IMG/VR virus record: IMGVR_UViG_3300032323_000670
Coordinates: 51,977 to 115,976 of that record
Origin: a virus
Direction: 5' to 3' (one strand)
Length of the DNA stretch: 64,000 bases
Positions 39,094-48,000 of this stretch are shown in pieces. Every line of letters starts with the position of its first letter. The stretch's first letter is position 1. Made by a program: the position numbers and the translations under genes. Under the pieces are notes generated by a model. That model had not been told where the DNA came from. It worked only from the letters and a program-made list of their open reading frames with translations, and searched no databases.

Positions 39094-41718
39094 TTATGTG
39101 TTCTGCTCAGAAAACTGTCCTAACCTAGGGTCACCGGGATATACATTCTTCATCATCTCCATATAAGAACTAGCAAAGTCATCAGCTGGTGCTGATTTAC
39201 CCATAAGTTTTATAATAGCATCATCTGATACACCCGGTATAGTATTTCTGATTTCTTTGAATCTTTCAATATCATTAGCTTGAATATCAGCTGGTTTCAT
39301 CTCTTCACCTTTGTTGAAGTATAATCTACCACCTTTAGATGGATCAATCTGATAGTTAGGATACAATTGATTCATGGCATAAGCTTGCTCTTTATTAGTA
39401 ATAGCATCAATATAAGAACTACGTAACTCTTGACGAGCTTGCGCTTTAGCGTTATCATACTGCTGATTAGCAATGGTAGTCTGATCAAATAAGTTCTTAG
39501 TGATATCCGCATTAGAAGCATTAGCCTGGTTAACAATCTGTGCTTTTGTACCGGCAAATGTATTTGCTGTACTAACATTAAGATTGTTATATCTACCTAG
39601 TATATCTGCTGCTGCTTTAGCTCCTTGTCCTGCCATTTGAGATTGACGAGAGTTCAAAGCTTGAGATGGAGCATATGCTGCAGCACCTTGCATACCCATG
39701 TTATACTGTTCTTGGGTAGCCGCTAGTTCTCTAGTAGGATCATAGAATGTAGGGTCTGGTATATAAGGATTTAACTTAGGTGACCAAGGTAAACGTTTCT
39801 TAACTCTAGCCATATCACCAGCAGCTCCTGCAGTTTTGATTACATCTTGTAACCACCACTCTGGACCCATCTGAGGTTTTTTTGTTATATCTAACTCTTC
39901 AGTTGGTATCTCTGTACTACCTCCACCATCTGTAGTTTCATCCTCAGTGATTATATCACCCTCTGGGTTTCTATCAAAGTAGTAACGGTCTAAGTGTTCA
40001 AGACCAAACATGTTATCATCTCCAAGTCTAGATCTATAACCAGATGTTTCAAATTTCTCTTGGTTTCTTTTTACAAGACCGTTATCCTTATTAGTAATAA
40101 AGTCTTGTGTATAAAGTTTACTCGGATCTTTAAGTTTTTCATCTGTGAGTTCATCATCCTTATAACCATAAAACTTTAACATCATCTTACGGTTATTAAT
40201 TTTTTGATCTTCAGGAAGAGCTTCAAACTCAGTTATTGGTTTATCAGGATTAGCTGCTTGCCAGTATCTGAACTCAACCATTTCTGGATCAGCATAACCA
40301 TAAAATCCCTTTTTACTTCGTGTCTTTTTTGAAGAATCTTCATAGGATGATTGAGTAGCTACTTTAAAACCAGGAGCACCTAAGGACTTACCTGCTTCAT
40401 CTTTGTTGTAAGAACCTAAAGAAGTTAAAAAGTCTTTTTCTTCTACACTGAGTTCATCTGCAGCCTTTGTGTAAATAGTCCACCCAGATGCGCTACCTGA
40501 AGCATAACCTTTTCCCTTAAGTCTTTTCATTATTTCATTAGCCTTCTTAACATCTTCCTCTAATGAACCGTACCTAGGTTTATAGTTTTCTTTACCTGAT
40601 AATGATTGTCTTACTTTATCTTGAGTATATACTTTAGTTACTTTTCTTATTTTACCATCTTCATCCTTAAAGTAATCGCCTACAGCAAGTGTAGGATCAT
40701 CTTTCTTCTTAATCTTATCAGCTGGTATCTTTTCTTTTGCAGCAGTAGATTTTTCTACATTACCACCATCTTGATATCTCATCTGACCACCGTATCCAAA
40801 CACAGCTGGTATATCTACTTCACTGTTATCAGAAGAGTATATAGTACCGTTACCATCTCTGAATACAGGACCACCATTTTCCATAGTCATGTATATACCA
40901 CTCTCAGGCTTGAATCTTTTCTTAACCCCACCTAGTTTAGCATATACTTTTTTAAGCATGGGGTTATCCTTAATCTTATTTGCAATACCTCCATATCTAG
41001 CATATGGATTTTCTTGTGAAGCTTCAAATTGCTCTTCACTTGGATTCTCTTCCGCTTCCATAGCTTCTTCACCCTGCATCATTTGCTGGTTAGGTTTACC
41101 TTCTTTAAGGGGTAATACATCCTGGGGTTGAACAGCATTCATTGATAAGTAAGGTAATGCTACAGTAGGTATGCCATCTGGGAAACCTTTCTTAGACTCT
41201 TGTATAAGAGCTAACTTAGCTAGTTTTACATTGTAACTAGCTATCATTTTCTCAGATGTTTCTCTAGCCAACCTATCAGAAGTTGGATCAGCTAATACTT
41301 CTCTGTATTTATTTATATCATACTTCTCAGCAATCTGAGCAGGTGTATAACCACCCTTCTTCTTAGACATGTTAAACTCATCAAGAATCTTTTGATCTTT
41401 TATTTTCATACTAGAAGTATCACTGAATATAAAAGAGTCATCCGGTAAGTTCAAAGGTGTACCCCCAGCATAGTGACGTTGTCCACCTATTCTGTAGTGT
41501 GCTGGTAAACCATCAACATCTGGAATAAGTGCAGTCTCGCCTTTCTCTGCTTCAAGATTAGCTTCCTCTCTTGGCACAGGTCTTAATGTCTTCTTACCTT
41601 TTACAGGTGTTTCAGACAATGAGTCTGACATGTAACTAGGTGCAATCTGTTTATACAGACTTGACATGCTACCGCCTTTATATGCTTGGGGTAAGCTTTT
41701 GATCTTTACTCGTCTCAT
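39094..41718 (-). CDS. large internal virion protein with repeated xGG motifs
   Basis: 874 residues. The N-terminus RRVKIKSLPQAYKGGSMSSL shares RVKIKSLP with the C-terminus of the 253-residue protein two genes upstream. The early part (residues 50-110) is a compact domain: DVDGLPAHYRIGGQRHYAGG then LPDDSFIFSDTSSMKI. Short motifs with double glycine recur (YRIGGQ, RYGGIANKI, AKLGGVKKR, MENGGPVF, GYGGQMRY, YQDGGNVEK). The C-terminal third is alanine/glutamine-rich helix. The N-terminal domain looks like those in large virion proteins of Bacteroidota phages, but I cannot name a family. The stop of the upstream gene lies 5 bases before the ATG. Probably an ejected or scaffold-like structural protein. 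Confidence 0.65.
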   Translation of the reverse strand: MRRVKIKSLPQAYKGGSMSSLYKQIAPSYMSDSLSETPVKGKKTLRPVPREEANLEAEKGETALIPDVDGLPAHYRIGGQRHYAGGTPLNLPDDSFIFSDTSSMKIKDQKILDEFNMSKKKGGYTPAQIAEKYDINKYREVLADPTSDRLARETSEKMIASYNVKLAKLALIQESKKGFPDGIPTVALPYLSMNAVQPQDVLPLKEGKPNQQMMQGEEAMEAEENPSEEQFEASQENPYARYGGIANKIKDNPMLKKVYAKLGGVKKRFKPESGIYMTMENGGPVFRDGNGTIYSSDNSEVDIPAVFGYGGQMRYQDGGNVEKSTAAKEKIPADKIKKKDDPTLAVGDYFKDEDGKIRKVTKVYTQDKVRQSLSGKENYKPRYGSLEEDVKKANEIMKRLKGKGYASGSASGWTIYTKAADELSVEEKDFLTSLGSYNKDEAGKSLGAPGFKVATQSSYEDSSKKTRSKKGFYGYADPEMVEFRYWQAANPDKPITEFEALPEDQKINNRKMMLKFYGYKDDELTDEKLKDPSKLYTQDFITNKDNGLVKRNQEKFETSGYRSRLGDDNMFGLEHLDRYYFDRNPEGDIITEDETTDGGGSTEIPTEELDITKKPQMGPEWWLQDVIKTAGAAGDMARVKKRLPWSPKLNPYIPDPTFYDPTRELAATQEQYNMGMQGAAAYAPSQALNSRQSQMAGQGAKAAADILGRYNNLNVSTANTFAGTKAQIVNQANASNADITKNLFDQTTIANQQYDNAKAQARQELRSSYIDAITNKEQAYAMNQLYPNYQIDPSKGGRLYFNKGEEMKPADIQANDIERFKEIRNTIPGVSDDAIIKLMGKSAPADDFASSYMEMMKNVYPGDPRLGQFSEQNT

Positions 41719-41723
41719 AGTAA

Positions 41724-44243
41724 TTAGTCTAAGTATTCTATTTGACCACCAGCTGCTAAAATAGCATTGATAGTTTCATCATCTAAATATAATTCATCTC
41801 CTTCATTAAACCCACCACCCATCTGAGCAAGAGGACCCGCTCCTGTAAATTGAGTAGGTATCATATCATTAGGTCTCATGTAACCTTCATTAACTGTCCA
41901 GTCACCTTGACTACCTGATGTTTGTGGTACTTTAAATCCGATTTGATCAAAAGCAAGTCTACCTCTTAACTCTCTCTCTTTTTGATTAGCATCTCTGTTT
42001 TGAGCAGTACCTGCTAAAGCATCTAGACCAGCCATCATAGCAGGAGCTAAGAAAGGATTATCCCTACCAAACTTATATTCTGCCTCTTTAATGTCTTTAA
42101 AGAAACGATTATCTTTTTTACCTGCTTTAGGTATAGCACCTGGTGCATTATATGCATCATCAAATACTTTCATCATTGTAGCATCTGACGTAGGCTTATC
42201 TAAAGATGATTCAATTGGTAATCCTGTATCTGGATCTATAGGTCCTTGATCTGCTAATAACTGGTCACTCTCATCTAAGAAGTTACCTAGGTTTGTAGCA
42301 GGTGAAGTACCTGGACCACCCCCAGCATATTGTTTCATAAATTTGCGAAGCTCCCCACCTTTCTTATAACCTAACTTAGAAAGCTCTTGATCTACAGCAT
42401 CTTGTTGACCGCTATTTAATAGATAAGCTAACCTCTGTTGCACATTAGGAAACCCAGCACCAAACTTAGTATAACCTGACGTAGGTAAATTAGCTAGTCT
42501 TTCATCTAAAGATGCATTTTGATTTTGCGACTGTTGCTGTGGGTTCTGTATATTCTGTACATCTTGATTTATATCACCTACTCTACGCTGAGTTCTTGCA
42601 TTAATTTTATCAATCTTTGCTTGTTGCTCTGGGGTAATAGGAGGACCTTGTGGTGTAATTGTAGGTACTACACTAGGTTTTGCACCTTGTGGTCCTACAG
42701 TTATACTACCTGGAGCTAAATCATCCATTGATGTAGTAGCTCCAGGTTTAATAGTAATAGGCGTAGTACCTGGAGCATAGCTTGGTGTAGGCATTTGTTT
42801 TCCGGTTGACCATGTTGTATCGTATACAGGATTAGGTTTAAGACCAGTAACTTCTTTAGCTCCTGTTGTATCATTTACATTAGGGCTCTGCATAATAGGA
42901 GGTTGCTCAATAATGTTACCTTGTGGATCTATTGGTACTTGAGTACCATCATCAAGCGTACCGTATCTTACAGTAAAGCTTTTTAAAGAACCTCTTTTCT
43001 TCTTGTCCTCACCTCTAAATATATTACCCAATGGGTTTCTGAAATCAGAAGTTGTAGACATGACTCTAAGATTAGGGTCATAGAATGCCATAGGTACTTG
43101 ATTACCGTTTTTATCAGTAGTATAAATAGCACCCGCCTGCATAGAATTAGGATCAGCAAGACCTCTTAAGTAGTCATAACCATCACCAACATTCTTTTTA
43201 TCTTTCTCTGTTGTTGTTTCTGTTTCTTTTTCTTTTTCTGTTGTTTCTGTTTCTTTAGCTTTTGCATCAGCTTCAGCTTTCTTTTTCTCTTCTTCCTTTT
43301 TCTTTTGTTCTTCAGTAGAAGTTGTTGTAGTAGTGGTTGTAGAAGCTGGAGGAGTTGTAGTAGTACTTGATGTTGTACCTGTGCTAGTAGAGTTATCCTT
43401 TTTAGGATTGCTTTTTGGTTTAGGAGGTGCTGGAGCAGGAGTTGTCTGTGTGCCTGCTGCCTGCTGTCTGTATTCAGGTAACATAAAAGATTCACCAGTA
43501 CCCGGTCTAAAACTAGGAACTTGAATGTTAGAAGCTTGAGGCTGAGAACTAGGTATACCTTGAAATAATTCTTGTTGCCAAGTACGAGGTTCAGCTTTTG
43601 CTACTGGACCACCTGGATTAAACATTTTAGTAGTGCTTAACTGACTAGGTTGTTCTATAGGAACAACAGGTTCTGTACCTTTTACATCTTTGTATTTAAC
43701 TTTTTTAATATACTGCTCATTATAAGGGTTAGCTGCAAAAGCATTATCATCACCCCAATATCCTTTAAGTCCTGTAGCTAATGAAGCAGCCCCCATAATA
43801 GGCTCAATAGTATTAGTTCTTTTCTTGGATGCTTCTTCCCATGCTTTTGCTGCATCTAGACCAGGTTGATTATATTGAGCTCCATACTGAGCCATAGGCA
43901 TACCTGAGATCTGATCAGCTTCTTCTGCATAAGCATCATTAGTCTGAACCATCTCATCTTGAACAGCACCCATAGCTTGTTCTTTAAGACTATTTAAAAA
44001 GTCTGATACTCTCTGACTATAGGAATTCATAGGTGATAAGTATTCCTGATCTATTTCTTCTTGGGAACCTCCCTCTTGAAAATAGCCATAATGAGATGCT
44101 TGTCTTTTATTCATTTTCTGAATATCATTACCCATTTGCATCATAGGCAGTTGTCCGCTTTGAGCTTGTTGTCCCATCTGTGGTGATACATTACCTCCTT
44201 TCTGCATAGCTAAGAAGAGAAAGTTTTTTAGCTGTTTATTCAT
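41724..44243 (-). CDS. large virion protein with Thr-rich/KE-rich low-complexity linker
   Basis: 839 residues. The N-terminus is hydrophobic then glycine/glutamine-rich (AMQKGGNVSPQMGQQAQSGQ). Residues about 280-350 are a striking low-complexity stretch: a Thr/Ser run followed by alternating Lys/Glu blocks, probably an extended linker. Around 530-600 lies another proline/threonine-rich segment. The C-terminus has ELYLDDETINAILAAGGQIE, an acidic helix after a GG motif. The xGG motifs (KKGGELRKF, YAGGGPG, QMGGGF) also occur in neighbouring proteins. No enzymatic signature was found. It sits between muzzle and giant genes, so an internal virion or tail-associated role is inferred. Confidence 0.62.
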   Translation of the reverse strand: MNKQLKNFLFLAMQKGGNVSPQMGQQAQSGQLPMMQMGNDIQKMNKRQASHYGYFQEGGSQEEIDQEYLSPMNSYSQRVSDFLNSLKEQAMGAVQDEMVQTNDAYAEEADQISGMPMAQYGAQYNQPGLDAAKAWEEASKKRTNTIEPIMGAASLATGLKGYWGDDNAFAANPYNEQYIKKVKYKDVKGTEPVVPIEQPSQLSTTKMFNPGGPVAKAEPRTWQQELFQGIPSSQPQASNIQVPSFRPGTGESFMLPEYRQQAAGTQTTPAPAPPKPKSNPKKDNSTSTGTTSSTTTTPPASTTTTTTTSTEEQKKKEEEKKKAEADAKAKETETTEKEKETETTTEKDKKNVGDGYDYLRGLADPNSMQAGAIYTTDKNGNQVPMAFYDPNLRVMSTTSDFRNPLGNIFRGEDKKKRGSLKSFTVRYGTLDDGTQVPIDPQGNIIEQPPIMQSPNVNDTTGAKEVTGLKPNPVYDTTWSTGKQMPTPSYAPGTTPITIKPGATTSMDDLAPGSITVGPQGAKPSVVPTITPQGPPITPEQQAKIDKINARTQRRVGDINQDVQNIQNPQQQSQNQNASLDERLANLPTSGYTKFGAGFPNVQQRLAYLLNSGQQDAVDQELSKLGYKKGGELRKFMKQYAGGGPGTSPATNLGNFLDESDQLLADQGPIDPDTGLPIESSLDKPTSDATMMKVFDDAYNAPGAIPKAGKKDNRFFKDIKEAEYKFGRDNPFLAPAMMAGLDALAGTAQNRDANQKERELRGRLAFDQIGFKVPQTSGSQGDWTVNEGYMRPNDMIPTQFTGAGPLAQMGGGFNEGDELYLDDETINAILAAGGQIEYLD

Positions 44244-44282
44244 AATGTGCTAATATACTAATTATTTATAAGATACTGATTT

Positions 44283-45044
44283 TTACTGGCTTTTCCAATT
44301 GTTAGGTAAGGACTTTATCTTAACTCTCTTTACCGATCCACCATCTTTTTCTTGCATTAAACCTAATCTTCCTATTTGCTCATAAAAGTTACTATAAGAT
44401 CCAGGATCAGTCATTGTTTTAAATCTTTCTCCTGTAAGATTATATCTATCATAAGCTTGATTACCTATGTACTGTCCTGAAACAATACTAGGCACATCAA
44501 CATCTCCCTCATCTAAACCATAGGTCATCTTATATTCTGTAGCTCCTGTATCCATGCCTAAATTAGGTCTTCTTGGATCAGGTAATATCTCACCAGTTTT
44601 AGGATTTCTCGGTTGATTATACTCAGGTAGTGTATATATGTTTTGTTCTTTCAATGGTAACCCAAACGGCATGTCTCCACCTTCTTGTCTACTAAGATTA
44701 GGGACTGAGATATCATATGATACCAACTGACCGCCTACTTGTTTAAATCTACCTAAGAACATTCCTTTATCTACGGGAGTCTCCATAACTGATTCACCTT
44801 TGAATTTATAATTTTTACCTGGTATCATTAACTTCTTATCCCCGGTATTACTTACTCCCAGTAAGGGCATGTCCATACCCTCCATAGTTATTTCATTGGA
44901 GGGTATAATATTAAAGTCATTATCCCTATCTGGACTATCTGGCCAGTAACCTGTTGTAGTTACTGAACCCATCATTTCTGATACTTGATAGTTCGGTCCA
45001 CCTCTAAGACCACGCTCTTCTTTTTTATAAAGTTTTCTTTCCAT
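44283..45044 (-). CDS. virion protein of unknown function with RVKIKSLP C-terminal tail
   Basis: 253 residues. It has a beta-rich looking centre and several GG motifs (GLRGGPNYQ, QVGGQLVSYD, RQEGGDMPFG). The extreme C-terminus reads GGSVKRVKIKSLPNNWKSQ. RVKIKSLP is repeated at the N-terminus of the 874-residue protein, so the two may share a docking or sorting signal. Residues 70-105 (LMIPGKNYKFKG, VSYDISVPN) resemble the small domain at the start of that protein. The ATG overlaps the muzzle gene's stop (TAATG). Confidence 0.6.
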   Translation of the reverse strand: MERKLYKKEERGLRGGPNYQVSEMMGSVTTTGYWPDSPDRDNDFNIIPSNEITMEGMDMPLLGVSNTGDKKLMIPGKNYKFKGESVMETPVDKGMFLGRFKQVGGQLVSYDISVPNLSRQEGGDMPFGLPLKEQNIYTLPEYNQPRNPKTGEILPDPRRPNLGMDTGATEYKMTYGLDEGDVDVPSIVSGQYIGNQAYDRYNLTGERFKTMTDPGSYSNFYEQIGRLGLMQEKDGGSVKRVKIKSLPNNWKSQ

Positions 45045-48000
45045 TATCTAGGAGAGTTAAGATTCTTTTCATTAGAAAGTCTGAATAACATTTTTACAGG
45101 TCCGGACACATTTCTGTATAATAAAACATTTGTAAGATAGTGTCTGAATCTCTTATGTTGAAATGCAGGTTTCTGATAGTTTAAGTTATTAGGATTAAGC
45201 TGTCTAATATAACCATTATATTGAGTATTCCATATAGACTGTTGTACAGCAGGATAAGTGTATTCACCGCGGTCTCTAGTAATATCCCAGAACTGATTAA
45301 ATCTATATTTCTGTTCTACCTTACTATATAAAATATCAATGTTATTTAAGTTTACTATAGGATAGTTTACTAATGCTGGGGCATTATTCTTAGGTGAGAT
45401 GTTCAAGTTCAGTTGTCCGGACACTTGCTCTGTGTTAGATATAACAGCATGATCAAAGTTAAAGTCCAACACATGATAGACATCTGCAGAATTTTGTTTA
45501 TACGTATAACACTCTAGCTGATACTCAATGTTCTTAAGTGTATTTACTTGTTGACCAGTATTAGTTAAATATTCTAATTCAAACGGATAGTCTTGACCAT
45601 AGTAATTAGCAAACAAATCTGTTCTAGAATTATGTCTCCATATTTGACCGTTACCTTGAGCTCCGGTCTTAGTGGTTAAGAAATAACTTTTACTTGATAT
45701 TGCCAGCTCTGGGTGCCAGTCATGGAAAGATATCCAAGCTTCTGCTTTAGGATCATAGCTAACAGTCCATGATGTATTCTCAAAGTATATAGGATCTCCC
45801 AACTGTACTAAGTATGAGGTACCTGTTACACCAAAAGTAAGATCACCTTTTTTAGGTTCATATGTAAGCTGACCTTTGAACTCATCTTTTACTTTATAAT
45901 CTTTCTTACAGAAATAAAGTATAACATTTGTATTATCATAAACAGCTTGACATCCTATACCTACAACAGGATTATCTATAATCGGAAAGTCTGGGAAGTC
46001 TTCTAATAAAGTATAGGGTAAGTATTTATTAAACCACCATCTCATACCTGCAGAAGATATCTCTTGAATACCTTGTCCACTCACTTGGAAAATCTTACCT
46101 TGAGACTGACTCATGTAATATATTCCAACCGGAGTATTAATTACAGCTAGTCTGTTTTGACAAGATCCGTGTTCAAACTCAGGATCAGCATTAGATAGGT
46201 TCTGCATTGCTTGTGAGAACAATGAACCGTCACCTACTGTGATCTTAGTACCCATATCTAATTCTAAAGATTCACTACCTAAGAATTGAACAGGCGAATC
46301 ATGATTAAATAATATCAATGATCCGGTTTTACCAATAGGCTTAATAGATGAAATTCTTGAAGGAAAGTCTTTATAGTTATTAGCTAAGTAAACCTGCCAT
46401 GCATCTCTTACAGCGTCTTGAGTTTGTGGTAATGAATATACAGCTCTATTTTTATAGAATGTGTAACAAGTCTCAGCTATGAACGGAGAGTACACTCTGG
46501 CCTGCATATTACCCCAAGAGATAAAGTTATTAAACACTCTTGATACACCAAGTGATAGATCATACTTAAAGAAGTTACCAGACTTAATGATATCAGGTGC
46601 AAATAATGTCTGAAGGTTTGTCATTCTGTAAGCATCATAGTGCCACTCAAATGGTTGTGTTCCATAATCTCTTAGGTCCACATTGATCTCAGATTCTACA
46701 AAGAAGTCTCTTACACCTGATTGGAATAAATAGAACCAGCAGTCATTTTTTATAAACTTTAAAGACGCTGCAATAGTATCAAGGTTTATAGCACCACCTC
46801 CACCAAAGCTATTAGTACCAGGTGACTGATCTAAGTTAGACATTGCTGACGGTAAGGCTGATGCTATCTGACCAAGTACAGAAGGGTTTGTTATTGAACC
46901 AACTATAATTGATATAACTCTTTGAATAAAAGTGTTTGTATCAAACTTAGTAAAGTCTGCCCAGAACCTTGGGTTGTTGATCATAGATCTAAGTCTATAG
47001 TCATACTCAGTCCCATCCGGTTGATTCATTAACCAGTCATAGAAATAGAAGAATGTATTTTTTTCAGTATACCTTCCTACGTAAATGTCTCCACCAAATA
47101 TAGGTTCTGTTGAAAATCTAGATTGCAGTGTTGTGTTATTAGGATTAATTCTAGTAATACATCCTGTAGTAAGTTGTCTTACTGAATCTAACTGACCATA
47201 CTGATTACGTATTCTAATCTTCATACCAGCGTAGTACGAGTATGCTGATGTATTAAATGAATCAAATACTTTTTTATCTCGTGGTGATTCTACAAATGGG
47301 TTTGTACCAGGGGTATTATTTAATAAACCAGCTGCTCTTGCTGTACCTACAGTTTGAGCTGTATTGTCTCCTATTAAATCAGCATACGGATCTACAATAT
47401 CAGCATGTACGTCTAAGGTTACACAGCGCCCTCTGAATGCATTGTTTATAGTATTAGTTTCAAACTGTTGAAGTTGATTCTCTAGATAACTATCATTTTG
47501 AATATATCTTCTTGAGTTACCAATGCTATGTCTTGCATTACCTCTAGCGTGTCTGTGCATATCTCCATGAGATACATAGCTTAAAGCATACTGTCTGTAT
47601 TTGCTAAATCCAGTTATAATATCAAGGGTAGCATCTGTACCCTGAGTCATATACTGAGCATATGTGATAATACCACCAAATGCTTTAATTACAGGTGACA
47701 TATAATCAGCATCTGATTTTTCAACACTTATATCAGCAGGACTTCCTCCATTAGCACCACCTGGTACACCAATTGGCGGTATACCTGTGATAGATGCATC
47801 CGCTGCTGCATATGTAGTTTGTAAACCACTTGAAGCGTCAGGTGATCCTATAGCTGAAAGAAAAACATTAGCTGTTGTACTTGCAGTAGCTTGATAAGAA
47901 CTATAAGCTGTGTTTGTAGCAGTTGTTATAGTTGAGTTACCATTTGATACAACCAACCCTGGAGTAGTTACAGAATTTATACCAGCATTAAATATCTTTG

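Noticed and set aside
42519-43524. Antisense open frames over the low-complexity part of the 839-residue gene (and many similar frames of 60-120 codons across the giant genes)
   Set aside because: They are shadows of the repetitive or AT-rich coding strand, have no leader or neighbours in the same direction, and give low-complexity proteins.
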